Source of the DNA: Pyrrhosoma nymphula | Lineage: Eukaryota > Arthropoda > Insecta > Odonata > Coenagrionidae | Direction: 5' to 3' | Length of the DNA stretch: 64,000 nucleotides | NCBI GenBank assembly: GCA_963573305.1 | Contig: OY754337.1 | Location: 81,481,094-81,545,093 of the forward strand | Shown: piece by piece, positions 36,601 to 48,392 of the stretch | Layout of the letters: each line of letters opens with the position of its first letter | How positions within the stretch are numbered: the stretch's first letter is position 1 | Translations under genes and position numbers: made by a program | Notes under the pieces: model-generated | What the model saw: only the letters and a program-made list of their open reading frames with translations | Databases searched by the model: none | What the model was told of the DNA's origin: nothing

Positions 36601-39245
36601 ATTAAACTCAATTCTACGAAGTTGTTTTCATCGCTATTTTAAATACAAATTTCGAATTTAATTGTACTTATTCATAACTGGTTTTTTGTTGACAAATCTA
36701 ATGTTTTAATGTCTACTACGCACTTTATTAATATAAAATGGGGTTTTCTCCGCATTCAAAAACAAAATTCATTTTATGTACAAAACGTATATCATTTATT
36801 TATCGGTGTATTTCTCTGCAAATGTAAATTATTCTACTTCCGGTTTGCATATTATGCTATTTGAACTGGTTTACTCCGTTTTTATAAAATATTCTACGTC
36901 CAGTACGCATTGCATTTATTCATAAAGTTATTTTCTTGACATTTCTAATGCATTAAATATAGAGTACGCATATTATTTAATTATAACTGGTTTTTCTCGG
37001 ATATTCTAACTTGTTCTAATTCCAGTTCGCGCATTATGTAATTACTACGGGTATCACTCAGCTATATAAAAAACTTTGCGTATAATTAAATTTATTGCGT
37101 GTTGGATTTACAGTTTTATACCACAATTCGAAATTTCAAATGCCCAGTACTTATTGTTTTTCTTCATAACGGGTTTACTTGATATATCTAATATAATAAA
37201 TATCCAGAACGCATATTATTTAATAAAACCGGCTTTCTCTACAAATACTCTCAATCAAAATTATCTAAAAATCTAATACTTAAATGAATAGTATCCACAT
37301 TATTAATTTAAAACGTGGTTTTCTCTGAATTCAAAAAATAAAATTCATTTAATTTACAGTACGTATATTATTTAATTATCTGTGTTTTTTCGGCATTTAT
37401 AAAATATTCTACCTCAGGTTTGCATATTATTTTATTTGAACTGGTATTCTCCGATTATCTAAAATATTCTACGTCCAGTACGCATTGCATTTATTCATAA
37501 AGTTATTTTCTTGACAATTCTAACGTCTTAAATGTACAGTACGCATATTATTTAATTATAACGGGTTTCCCTCGGCAATTCTAAGTTGTTCTAATTACAG
37601 TTCGCACATAATTGAATTACTACGGGTTTCACTCAGCTATTAAAATAATTTTAATTCCAATACGAATTAAACTCAATTCTACGCAGTTGTTTTCATCGCT
37701 ATTTTAAATACAAATTTCGAATTCAATTGTACTTATTCATAACTGGTTTTTTGTTGACAAATCTAATGTAATAAATATTCAGAACTTATATTATTTAATA
37801 AGAACGGGACTTTCTCTACAAATCTAATGCTTTAATGTCTACTACGCACTTTATTAATATAAAATTGGGGTTTCTCCGCATTCAAAAACAAAATTCATTT
37901 TATGTACAGTAAGTATATTATTTATCGGTGTATTTCTCGGCAATTGTAAAATATTCTGCCTCCGGTTTGCATATTATGTTATTTAAACTAATTTTCTCCG
38001 ATTTTATGAAATATACTACGTCCTGTACGCATTGCATTTATTCATAACGGGTTTTTCTTGACAATTCTAATGCCATAAATATCCAGTACACATATTTCTT
38101 AATTATTAAGTGTTTTTTCGGCAAATCTAAGTTGTTCTTATTATAGTTCGCTCATTATTTAATTACTACGGGTTTTACTCAGCTATTAAATAATATGCTT
38201 AAGGTTTTTCGTGACAAATGTAATGTAATAATTATCCAGAACGAATTTAATTTAATAAGAACGGGACTTTTTCTACAAATTTAATGCTTAAATGTCTAGT
38301 ACGCACATTATTAACATAAAACGGGGTTTTCTCCGAATTAAAAAATAAAATTCATTTAATGTGCAGTACTTTTATTATTTATTTATCGGTGTATTTCTCG
38401 GAAATTGTAAAAAATTCCACCTCCGGTTTGCATATTATGCTATTTAAAATGGTTTTCTCCGATTTTATAAATTCTTCTACGTCCAGTACACACTGCATTT
38501 ATTCATGACGGGTTTTCCTTGACAATTCTTATGTCATAAATATCCAGCAGGCATATTATTTAATTATGAGGTTTTCTCGGCAATTCTAAGATTTTCGAAG
38601 TCCAGTAATTTTATTATTACAAGTTTTGCCCAGTCCAGCATCCATTGCCCAAGTCCAGCATCAAGTCCATTAGTGATTGTATTTATTTATAACGAGTTTT
38701 TTTTAACGCAATTCTAAAATATTCTAATTCCATTACGCATTGTATGTAATAATAAATTACTAATGTATTAAATAAACAGAACGCATATTATTTAGTAAGT
38801 ACGGCGCTTTCTCTAAAAATCTAATACTTTTATGTCTGGTAAGCGCCTTATTAATTTCAAACGTGGTTTTCTCCGCATTCAAAAATATAAATCATTTAAT
38901 GTACAGTACGTATATTATTTAATTATCCGTATTTTTGTCGGCAATTGTAAAATATTATCCCTCAGGTTTGCATATTATTTTTTTTTACCGATATTCTTTG
39001 ATTTTCTATAATATTCTTCGTTCAGTACGCATTTCATTTATTCATAACGGGTTTTTCTTGACAATTATAATTTCATAAATATCCAGTAGGCATATTATTT
39101 AATTATAATTTAAAGGGTTTTCTCGGCAATTCAACGATTTTCTAAGTCCATTACGCACATAATTTTATTCTTACGAGTTTTAGTCCAGCATCCATTGTCC
39201 AAGTCCAAGTTCAGCACGGATTGTATTGAACTATACCGAGGTTTT
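33630..39245. repeat. Satellite array, about 61-bp monomers with higher-order repeats
   Basis: A monomer with GTACGCATATTATTTAAT, then ACGGGTTTTTC, then TTGACAATTCTAAT recurs with landmark spacings of 59-65 bases through 5.6 kb, so about 90 copies. Monomers differ strongly from neighbours, but larger blocks repeat closely: 35,051 onward matches 36,777 onward (offset 1,726) for about 580 bases, and 36,441 onward matches 37,506 onward (offset 1,065). This is the usual higher-order organisation of satellite DNA. Open frames such as 35,350-35,550 and 37,076-37,276 are products of the repeat. Confidence 0.85.
35677..35725. repeat. Perfect palindrome, 24-bp arms
   Basis: TTTACTTACTAAATAATT plus AAAAA is followed after one base by its exact complement. 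It lies within about 115 bases that are absent from the matching place in the second higher-order block (37,360). Another inverted pair (AAATAAAATTCATTTAA and its complement, 35,608-35,660) lies just to the left. Confidence 0.85.
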
Positions 39246-39249
39246 CAAC

Positions 39250-40270
39250 GGGTGTAGCTTTTACAATTAACGTTATTGACATCAGTGAGTGATGGCATTC
39301 GTAGTATTTATTTAGTTTTAAGACACTGTGCTGTGAATGTTCTCAGGAAAGAAATAAACTGTCTATTTGCGTAAGGAGGGCAGAGACTACATGAACTCGG
39401 CTCCAAATAATCGAGTTTAACTAAGATATTTTCTCAAACTATCACGTAATTGCAATTTAAAAACTAGTCCCTCGAAGTTAAATTAATTCACGGGAGTGGC
39501 CATTTATATAGGACTTTCACGACACGAGATTTTTAATGTCGGGTGCGAGTATAAGCGATTAAAGCCGTTGGGTATATAATATTACGATATAGATTCAGTG
39601 TAGTCAGATAGATACCATGTAGGATAATAAAATGTATTAAAACACGCCATCGAGTGATAGTAACTTTCATAGTATTTGAACCGTTGGTTCCTTTTCTTTA
39701 TTTTGAGAGAGCAGGTAAGAGTCAGTGGAAAGGGCATGGGAGAGAGTTTTACCTGAGTAACTAGGAAAGAACCGTCTGTTGACAAATTATCAACGTTCAT
39801 GTTAATTATGGGTTCATTTCATTCATAGTGAAAGCTAGGGAAATATTTAACGTTGCCTTGACAATGCTACACCGATAAAGTTGCAGCGATGTTGCATTGA
39901 TAACGTTGCAGCAACGTGGTTTTTCGGGGAATTCGGATGTTGAGGCAACGTGCCACCAAATTTGCGACAACCAACATCAACGTTATGTGCATTTGTATCT
40001 TTTCCCATTGAAATGTTGTCACAACGTTGTGGCACGACCTCTGCTACTAGGGAAAATTTAACAGCCGGTGTACATCATCCTTAGCCTCAGTGATCAGCAC
40101 CTCGTAACTCGTGACCGTAACAGAATATCCCATTTTAATCATGATGTGATTTAAATTCCCTTTATGTATATTGTATTGCTGGTTGTATATAATATTTCAT
40201 AACCTTTCCCTAGAAATACTAGATTATTCCCTAGAACTACTAGAATTGTGTACTACTGTATTCACATTTT
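39250..40270. other. No gene recognised; AACGTTG-rich patch
   Basis: Within 39,850-40,040 the motifs AACGTTG, CAACGT and GTTGCA occur many times in both orientations. The rest is AT-rich DNA with short frames and no recognisable domain. Confidence 0.4.
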
Positions 40271-40540
40271 TTTAAGTGAAAACTTCTTTTGGCCCGTTGG
40301 TCACTTTTGGCATGGGGGAAAAAAGAGCAAACTCGCGTCACGTACTATGGGGGAAAAAAGTTTCCCAACAAACGGAGCGTCGCCACTAGCGCTCTGGAGA
40401 AAAATAGGCCTTCTCTCTTATGGCATACTATTCCAAGGCAACGACGAGGGAAATTCGAACACAGTAATGTGATGAACTCATCGTCGAAGCCAGTGACAGA
40501 TTACTGGCCGCTTGCCTTCCCCGAGTGTTATTCGCGCTGA
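40270..40540 (+). repeat. Dispersed repeat E, plus copy
   Basis: It has GCCCGTTGG-CACTTTTGGCATGGGG, then AACAAACGGAGCGTC, then GACGAGGGAAATTC. Its inverted relative is at 42,950-43,165 and a fragment lies at 25,865-25,954. The first 80 bases are also shared with the SINE family 2 copies. Confidence 0.65.
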
Positions 40541-40904
40541 CTTCCAAATTGAGGCGCATTAGACAGCCACGTATGTATTTCAAACGTATCATTGAACCCA
40601 TTGAACGCTCTCGTTATCGCCATAGCTTCCTCTGCATTCTTTACCTTTCCTCTCCTTTTCTTCTTGGCTTCGCTCCAATGCTCGCACTATAACAAGGTCC
40701 TGGGATTCACCCGCTGTCTACTATCCTTACAACCTGCGATATTTAAAGAACACCGCATTGAATAAGAATTTCTTCTTTTAATCGTGAATACACGTATGTT
40801 CAATGCGCATTTCAAGCAGGGCCGTAGATTTTTAACGAATAGGCAAATAAATAAGCTTTCTATGCGCAAATATTTATTAATGAATTAATAAATACACAAA
40901 TAAA

Positions 40905-41245
40905 CTAGACTCGGAGAGACTCGGAGAGACTCGGAGGCTGCGCGCTAGGCTTAGATTACTTGAGCAATTAAGAATAGATATCTTTAAGAGCGACACGGAG
41001 AACATCATATTAGAACCCCACTATATTTCCAGGTCCGACAGAAACGATAAATTAAGAGAGATATTTTGCCGAACGGATAGGTATGGGAATTGGTTTTTCC
41101 CCCGAACAATAAGGGACTTTAATAAATGCTAGGCGTAATTTCATTAGAGCGTATCCTTTTTATATGTAAACGGCTGGTGTCCTAACACCCTCCGCCACAC
41201 GCCTATTGAGGCGGCTTGCGTGGTAGTATGCAGATGTAGATAAAA
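40905..41245 (+). pseudogene. LINE (CR1/L2/Jockey-like) 3' end
   Basis: A continuous frame from 40,905 to the stop at 41,128 reads the C-terminal tail of a non-LTR polymerase. An arginine-rich R-A-R-L-R-L-L-E-Q-L-R is followed by P-H-Y-I-S-R-S-D, R-T-D-R-Y-G-N and F-F-P-R-T-I-R-D-F-N. The last block is the usual FPRTIRDWN end of many CR1, L2 and Jockey LINEs. A 3' untranslated part of about 115 bases follows and ends in a GATGTAGATA repeat like many arthropod LINE tails. The rest of the element, including the catalytic core, is absent, so this is a 5'-truncated copy, the usual result of incomplete reverse transcription. The frame itself is unbroken, so the copy may be fairly young. Confidence 0.75.
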
Positions 41246-41249
41246 AGAC

Positions 41250-42949
41250 AAAAAACAGTAAATAAGATAGATCTTACATTTTGCTTATGATTGATTGCCT
41301 TTTTGAAATGTTGAACTATTTAAGCTTCTAGATGGAGTACGAAACCACTTTAGATTATGTAACTGGAGTTATCATATTAAATTCCAGCATATCAAAAAAA
41401 ATATTTAAGGCATTTATTCAAGATGGAAGTTACTTTTTTTAATACCGTAGTATTCGTAAATTAATATTTTTACAGTATTTTAAAGTAACTCATTTTAAAT
41501 AAACGCAAAGAGAATAAATATACTCTTGGTAGATGCACTGTTGGTCAAATTATCTGTCAACTTCATAAAGAAATGCAAAGGAAACAAATTTCCGGCCACT
41601 CAAAATGGAGATACATAGCAGAAGTCCTGACGAACGCTTTAACTCATACTTTACTATTAAACAATATTTAATTTCACCCCCATCACAATCAATGACTCCC
41701 CAAGTCTTTGACTCATTGACCCTATGAAATTGACCCAAAGATTCCCATACCTCCCAGACGTGACCTTTCAGTGTCTCTTGGTTCTACTCTTTGCAATTCT
41801 GCCATTCCTTGACCATTAGTCGCAAATATTTTGTATTGGATTCAGGTACTGTGAGTTTGGAGGGAAGGGTTACGCTGTACTGTACGAATTCTCCTCGAAA
41901 AATATCCTGAGTTTCGCGCACTGTGGATGATACAGGTGTCCTGAACACATTTTTATTTCTTCGCATTATGGTACTACGTCGTTTATGTAAGGAAGTGATG
42001 AAAATACGAAAGATTCGGGCGTAGGTAATCCTTAGACGTCACTCAAGGTGGTGTTCTCAACAGCAACCCCGGCCCGACTGCAGAAATAGCTCTCCAAAAA
42101 CGCAGACATTTATGCCCAGATCTATTTTTCCTAGTTGTTTTATGGGTGATACGTGACAAACAGGAGAAATATAACTTTTTTTCTTAATAAGTAAATGTTC
42201 TAAAAAGTACTATCAACTAATAAAGTTATATTTACCAACAATTGCATGTTCTTAATAGCTAATTATGTCCATAATCAACACTTCTAATGTTTAATAATTG
42301 ATGAAAGATACGATATTCTAATATGGCCCCGTTACGAATGACCGAATTCTAACCTCGCCGTTTAATTAGTTTCGCTAATTTTTGGCTTTCTTACTGGACT
42401 GGAACTTCTCATACCGGCTTCATGGAGGCGGTTTCTAATCGTACAGGTGCTTTTAAGTTTAATGTCCTCTTTATCACGGCCACCCCGCCAATAGTAAGAG
42501 AGTTGTCAGTAGGATGCTAACGAATGCTGCCATTATCATCTCGAGACTTGCATCTTGGTCTTCGCTTCTTTGTCGTATTGTCATCATCTCATCCCCTCCC
42601 TCTAGCATTTTAGCCAGCAATATACTGTCTTTCTATTCCAATCCATTGCCCTCGATATTTGAGCGAAGTTGAGACTACCTCAACTGTCTCATCGATTTAT
42701 CCCCTCTCTCCTTGACTTAATGGAATGTTTTGAATATCCCTGGAAGTTATCACAGAGAAATAGTGTCTTCAAAAGCAAATGCTTTCAAATCCGCATTCCA
42801 CATAACCTACCGATCAACTGCCATTCGTCTTTTAGCGATAAGCTTCCTGTGTTCTTCCTTTTATCACTACCTGGTTTTAGTTGAGCCGTACGAGAGAATT
42901 CAAAGAAACGTTTCAAATGCATTCAAGGTTATCTAATGAACCTCCGTTC
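41250..42949. other. No gene recognised
   Basis: AT-rich DNA with short frames and no known domain. Around 42,760-42,860 a frame reading F-K-S-A-F-H-I-T-Y-R-S-T-A faintly recalls the YRTTS-A-L tail of some LINEs, too weak to annotate. Confidence 0.35.
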
Positions 42950-43165
42950 TTGGGGCCAGCTCGAAACACACTCGGGTCATGCGAGCAGCCGGGAATCCGT
43001 CACCGATTCGGACGATTAGTCCATCACCTTACTGTGTTTGAATTTCCCTCGTCGTGGCCGAGCCCTAAGAATAACATGTCATCAGAAAGGAAAGCGATTT
43101 TCCCCCAGGAGCGATAGTGGTGACGCTCCGTTTGTTGGGAAACTTTTTCCCCCATAGTACATGTA
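42950..43165 (-). repeat. Dispersed repeat E, minus copy
   Basis: It is the reverse complement of 40,365-40,540 with about 80% similarity by eye, so the two copies face each other across 2.4 kb. Confidence 0.6.
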
Positions 43166-43724
43166 CAGGCTGTTTTTATAGGAATCTGCATATCTGCTGA
43201 ACATAAAAGAGGAGGTTATTTGAAGTAATATCGTCCAATAAGGAAGGGGTCGCAACTCCTTGGTTACCGAGCTATGGTAACGCATATATTTCGTGAGAAA
43301 CTTTCAGCGGTTACCATAAAAACAATTTCGCCCGTACAGATTTTAGAGGTTGGTTATTCTTTTACATTAATAAAAAAATAAATGCGTAAGTTTAGATCGA
43401 TTAAGTCAATTGTATTTTTCGGTAAATGAAATTGCTTGTGTGGATTTGCTTGTGGGTAATTGAGTGTTACTGGGACGGTCATAGGCTATATTAAATTTTC
43501 TCAGGGCCTCAAGGGCTCCTGAACGGGCCCCTGTTATTTACACGTATAAGGAAAGCACCGGATTTTCACTATCAGATGGCTGAAAGAATTAAGCATTTAA
43601 TCCTTGCATTTGATTATATTCGTCACGCTTCATTTTAGCTTGAAAATTGTCTTTTCCACTCGTAACTTACCAATTTTTCTCCGATTTCAACAACGGCATA
43701 TTTCCATGTCTGCCTGAGCTATGG
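43166..43724. other. No gene recognised
   Basis: This lies downstream of the gag-protease remnant in its reading direction, but no reverse transcriptase motif is seen on the minus strand. Confidence 0.4.
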
Positions 43725-45010
43725 CTATGAACTGTAAATATTGGCAGGGCCTTGCCTAACTTTCATTAAATGAACTTTCCGTAGAAAATCCGCTCCCAAT
43801 ATCATAATATAAGTCATAGTTGGCAGAATTTCGAAACGGAATTCGGTTACTCTGCCAGCAAAATTTACAAGGGTGTCCGCAAAATTAGAAATATTTGACC
43901 GACTCCCATGCGCCAATCCTGTCTGAGTTAACTTGGTGTCTAAGGGTACGTCAAGACCTCTCAACCATGACTCCACGGTAGAATTCACTAAGGATTGAGT
44001 AGAACCTGAGTCGAACAAAGCGGGCCACTTTTTGTCAAAAATTTCCAACTCTATGAACATCCGCCCGCCCCGTTCGCGTCCCGGGAGGTCGTCTTTCTTA
44101 CTCATGAAAGTCCACACTCTATTCAGCCAGTCACTCCAGCGGTTATCTAATCCGGGCGGTCTTCGTTTGAATGTGAGGTGTCTTACGCCCGATCTTAAGA
44201 CGCCTCGTTCCCATTTCCCGAGCACCGACATGTTACCACTGTTTCCCCCGCTTTGCCGCAACGGCGGCAAAATTTCTTAAGCGTCTTCTTGCATCGGCGA
44301 TAGTAATGGTCTAATGCCCCACAATTCCTACCCCCAGAGCCTCGACCGTCGGTCTCGCCGCAGTCATTACGAAATGCGAGTCCTTGCTGACCTCCCCCTC
44401 CACGCCGAACTCCGGGTCGACCATTTCGGAGGGTATAGCGGGCAGTTGATACAAGTCGCATGTCGCCAGCGTTTCTTCCACTGCTCTGCCTGCCAGCATA
44501 AGTTCGTTCAAATTAGAAAAAATGCATTTAGGAATATATTTACGGTAAACGGAATTTAAGTTACAATACGCTAACTCAACCAATTTGGGTTCGTTAAGTG
44601 CCCGATTAAGGCGCCCGTTCATTGTAGCAATGCAAGTAACATTCACTCATCCTCTCCTTCATTCCCTGCGTTCTCTTAAATAGATCCTTTTTCAACCTCA
44701 TTTCATAATTCGCAGGCAAGTAAGTTGCACGTAGAGCAGCTTTAAATTCTGTGAGCGAAAGAAATGAACTTCTATTTACTCGAAACCATTTTAACGCGCT
44801 TCCGTCAAGTAAATCGGGAGTCAAACGCCACATCAACTCATCAGAAGCACCTTTCGTACACTGAAAATCGGAACACGCTTCTAAAAATGCGGTTACGCCC
44901 TCTCCAACGTTTCTTTTACGGCTCGCACACTTGGAAAAATCTAATAAATTAACTCCGGGATTTTCTTTTGTTGTCATCGCCTTAACCAACTTTACCAATA
45001 AAGATTCCAT
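43725..45010 (-). pseudogene. Ty3/gypsy-like gag and protease remnant
   Basis: Four overlapping minus-strand frames give one protein order. The frame 44,606-45,010 is a capsid-type Gag segment with A-L-K-W-F and F-K-A-A-L-R-A-T-Y. The frame 44,311-44,646 continues with L-N-R-A-L-N-E-P and L-A-T-C-D-L-Y-Q-L-P. The frame 44,195-44,461 has CCHC-type cysteine clusters (C-G-A-L-D-H-Y-Y-R-R-C and C-R-R-C-G-K-A-G-E). The frame 43,725-44,270 holds an aspartic protease with the active-site block A-L-F-D-S-G-S-T-Q-S-L-V and I-L-G-A-D-F-L. Gag packages element RNA and the protease matures it. At least three frame changes (near 44,640, 44,400 and 44,240) break it. No polymerase, integrase or LTR follows. 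Confidence 0.75.
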
Positions 45011-45189
45011 TCTTTCTCTGCCATCCTAGCTATAGTCTTTACAAACAGGGAAGGTGGGTTAGAGATTAAGGCACCACTCGAGAGCCCAACAATAGCTGCG
45101 TGTCCGGTCGACTGCGTGCGCTATAATGAGTCACGATCGCACTCCACTCTGAAAAATTATCATATAAAAATAAGCGCAATTTGTAATTT

Positions 45190-45520
45190 TTTAAGTGTAA
45201 ACTTCTTTTTGCCCGTTGGGCACTTTTGGCATGGGGAAAAAGAGCAAACTCGCGTCACGCACCGTCAGATTCATCTTTCCGGGACCCCGCATAACATGCC
45301 GAATCTAAATTCATGAGAACGCTCGTTTCATAACACAGTAAGACGGCGTAGAGTTTAATGTCCGAAGGTCACAGGATCTATTCCTAGTGCTGGATTCTCT
45401 TTTTTTTGAGAATTTTTTTGGAAACGATTCTTGACAATTTCTTTCAGATTTTGTTCTGATCTTCTCAAAAAGTTTTTTTCCGACAAATTTGTTGGGGAAA
45501 AGTGTTTTTTCATAAAAAAT
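45190..45520 (+). repeat. SINE family 2 (tRNA-derived), copy 2
   Basis: The counterpart of 27,700-27,972 on the other strand. It starts at CTTCTTTTTGCCCGTTGGG, has an A-box-like ACGGCGTAGAG at 45,341-45,351, a worn B box (GGATCTATTCC) about 25 bases later, and ends near a TTTTTTCATAAAAAATGGG stretch. It lies immediately upstream of the Helitron helicase remnant. Confidence 0.55.
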
Positions 45521-45542
45521 GGGTGTAATAAACTAGAAGCTA

Positions 45543-46427
45543 TTGCCAAAAGAAAAGAAAATGTTTTGCCTCATGCGGAATTTTGTACAGCTAAGGGGAA
45601 TGGCTAATGAAAAGCAACAAGCTATTTTGCTACATGTGATTCACCATTTACCGTCTGATCAAGAAAGTTATTTACAGATATTTTTTACAGGGCCAGCCGG
45701 ATATGGAAAAACATTCGTAATTAAAATGATAATGGAAATCTATTTCAGGTTTTCAGATAACGACGGATACTGTAATGCCTACATTACTTGTGCTTCGACT
45801 GGAAAAGCTGCTGTTGCGATCGACGTAACTACTATTCATACAGCGCTAAAAATATCTCTGTCGAAGTTGTTACCGTTGGGTATAGAAGTCGCACATCAGT
45901 ACAGGACATTATCCAAATATGTCAAAGTGATTATAATAGATGAAGTTAGTATGATAGGAGCAGAGCTGTTAGAACGAATCGATCAGCGACTAAAACAAAT
46001 TACTGGAAAATTCAATGAAAACTTTGGCGGTCTAGATATGATATTAATTGGAGATTTGTTTCAGTTACCACCCGTAAAAGCAACACCCATATTCAAACAA
46101 ATTAAGAAAAAAAATGACTGGACTTACATTATGGCATGGGTTGAAATTTTACGAATTAACTCGACTGATAGGACAAGTAAATGTTATGTTCTCATCAGCT
46201 TTTACTAAAATCGGAAATGGGAAAAAATTAACAGAAGACTTGCCCTTATTGAATCTCGTTTTTTTACAAAAGAAGACGCCGAAAAATTATGCCCTAATGG
46301 AATACGGCTGTTCCTAGATAACACATCTGTACAGAACTATAACAATTTGATCCTAAATAACATGCATGGAAAATGCATTTCCATTGCCAAAGACATTTTC
46401 AATGGATGTCACAATGCGGAACAAGAA
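45543..46427 (+). pseudogene. Helitron Pif1-like helicase, first part
   Basis: The frame 45,543-46,208 starts within a Pif1-type helicase. N-E-K-Q-Q-A is followed by the Walker A loop T-G-P-A-G-Y-G-K-T (about residues 47-55), S-T-G-K-A-A, Walker B I-I-I-D-E-V-S-M-I and G-D-L-F-Q-L-P-P-V. In Helitrons this domain unwinds DNA during rolling-circle transposition. A run of eight A near 46,107 shifts the frame, and a second shift lies near 46,235. Read across those, coding continues to a cysteine-histidine block at 46,410, where a Penelope-like element is inserted. The second part resumes at 48,393. The Rep nuclease domain is missing upstream, replaced by a SINE. Confidence 0.8.
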
Positions 46428-46472
46428 TGAAATATACAGTTTCCAGCGTAATTCGGTGGAAATCTTTTATGT

Positions 46473-46563
46473 TAAACATAATGAATTCACAAGTCTATTT
46501 CCACACTGTTTAATCAACCGACCATGGTTTCGGCACGTAGTGCCATTTTCAAGGTACACAGCT
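46473..46563. repeat. Penelope-like terminal inverted repeat, left
   Basis: It starts TAAACATAATGAATTC and is the exact reverse complement of 48,302-48,392 over 91 bases. Confidence 0.9.
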
Positions 46564-46588
46564 GTGTGCTTTTCTGCAAGATTTCCGT

Positions 46589-48090
46589 GTGCTTAAAAGT
46601 GACCCAACGGCGAACTTTCAAAAACGCCTAAAAGATTCTATGTCGAGATGCAGCATTGTTTTGAGCGCTGAAGATAAGTGGAAGCTGGTGAACATGAATC
46701 CCTTACCACCTAGATTTTTCGGCTTACCCAAGACTCATAAACCCGAAATACCAATCAGACCCGTAGTTTCTCATACCACTGCCCCTTGCCATAAATTAGC
46801 TGTAAAATCAAATAGCCTTTTGAGAAACTTCACCGCATTCAAGTCGAAATTTAGTGTTAAAAACTCATTAGAACTTGTAAAGAAAATGTCCACAGTGAAA
46901 ATTCCACACAACGCTAAGATTGTTTCATTTGATGTGTTCACTTCAGTCCCAGCAAAAGAAGCATGTACCTTAGCCGCAAATTTAGTAAAAGATTCTGGTC
47001 TTGATATAACTCTGGTTAATGAAATTAAGATACTTTTAGATACATTTATGGATCAAAACTATTTTTTATATAATGGAAAGTTTTATAAACAACAGACAGG
47101 TCTTGCTATGGGATCACCACTATCACTAATTTTAGCAGAAATTTTCATGGACAATCTAGAACAAAAACTTTTCAACTCCGAAAATCCTCTGCTCAATAAC
47201 ATATGTTATTGGTATCGTTATGTTGATGATGTTATATGTATGTGGTCAGGTACCTCACGTCAGATATATGGATTTTTGTCCCTGATAAACTCAATTCATA
47301 AATCAATTAAGTTAACCATAGAATATGGAGGTAAAAATATCAACTTCCTGGATTTAAGTATTTCCATTGAAAAGAGCTATCACGAATTCTCAATCTACCG
47401 CAAAAGCACTTTCACGGACGTCATAATTCCCAATCTTCAAACCATCATCCTTCCCACAAAATGAGCTCATTCAAAGCTATGGTCAACAGACTGACAAATA
47501 TCCCAATGTCCGTAGAAAACTTCAACGTAGAGTTAAATGCCATCAAATCTATTGCGCTAAGGAATGGATTTGACACAAAGTTAAAAAACAAACTTCTGGA
47601 ATGTTCTAGACGGAAAAAAGCCCTTAATATGAATACCTCCAAACGAGAGAACAGAGACAAACCATCTAACTGGCGAAAGTTACCATTTATTCCGAAAATT
47701 TCTTTTAAACTTGACAAAATTATCTCAAATGACAAAACGAAAGTGGCTTTTTATAATCCATTGACATTGGAAAATTATTATTTAACTCTAAAGACGTGTA
47801 TTGTAATGAGAAAAAAAGTAGAGTGTACGAACTGAAGTGTGACGATTGTGAAACGAAATATATTGGCCAGACTGGGAGGAGTTTTAGAACGAGAATGCGT
47901 GAACATAGACGATGTTTTTTAAATTATGACAACTCCTCTGGAATAGCTTAACACTTGAATGAAGAACACCACTGGTGCAATTTCGATCCAAAAATTTTAC
48001 ATGTACTTAACAAGGGGCGGAAACTTGATTTTTTCGAACAGTTTGAAATTGTGAATTGCCCCGCTGATTTTAAATTATGTAATTATCATA
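46589..48090 (+). pseudogene. Penelope-like reverse transcriptase with GIY-YIG nuclease, broken
   Basis: The frame 46,589-47,464 has the Penelope signature F-F-G-L-P-K-T-H-K-P, a motif A reading S-F-D-V-F-T-S-V-P that looks two to three residues short, motif B Q-Q-T-G-L-A-M-G-S-P-L-S, motif C Y-V-D-D and then I-N-F-L-D-L. A frameshift near 47,440 leads to 47,461-47,835, and another near 47,780 leads to the GIY-YIG part. That part shows V-Y-E-L-K-C, Y-I-G-Q-T-G-R-S, R-M-R-E-H and, after an in-frame stop at about 47,949, H-L-N-E-E-H-H. The polymerase copies element RNA and the nuclease is thought to cut the target. With the shortened motif A, two frameshifts and a stop, this copy is inactive. 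Confidence 0.85.
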
Positions 48091-48301
48091 TCTTCCCATT
48101 CCACTCGCCTCTCCTGCACATCACCCTACCTCCCACCCATCGCCCGTTGACGTCATCCCTCACTCCCATGACCTTGCCTAAACCCTCAAGTGAATCCACC
48201 CCCAAACCCCCCCCCCACCCCAAATCCAGTAAACCCCCCCCCCTGAAAACTCTACCCCATCCCTCTCCCATTGAAACATGTATATATAGGCTGCCACCCA
48301 T

Positions 48302-48392
48302 AGCTGTGTACCTTGAAAATGGCACTACGTGCCGAAACCATGGTCGGTTGATTAAACAGTGTGGAAATAGACTTGTGAATTCATTATGTTTA
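48302..48392. repeat. Penelope-like terminal inverted repeat, right
   Basis: It ends GAATTCATTATGTTTA at the 12-bp target duplication. Confidence 0.9.

Larger units (their letters stand above)
46428..48392 (+). mobile_element. Penelope-like element inserted in the Helitron helicase
   Basis: The 1,965-bp element is flanked by a 12-bp direct repeat, GCGGAACAAGAA (46,416-46,427 and 48,393-48,404). It has perfect 91-bp inverted repeats at 46,473-46,563 and 48,302-48,392, and a 45-base extension outside the left one. Penelope-like elements commonly carry such terminal repeats and leave variable target duplications. Its coding part is a reverse transcriptase followed by a GIY-YIG nuclease. The N-terminal coding region expected upstream is missing, so the copy is truncated. 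A pyrimidine-rich stretch with runs of C lies at 48,100-48,290. Confidence 0.9.

Noticed and set aside
35350..37276. Two nearly identical 66-codon frames
   Set aside because: They are parts of the higher-order satellite repeat.
33630..39245. Possible CRISPR-like regular array
   Set aside because: The window is eukaryotic. Units are diverged tandem monomers without constant repeats separating unique spacers.
48086..48325. A glycine-rich minus-strand frame
   Set aside because: It is a product of the pyrimidine-rich tract near the right end of the Penelope-like element.
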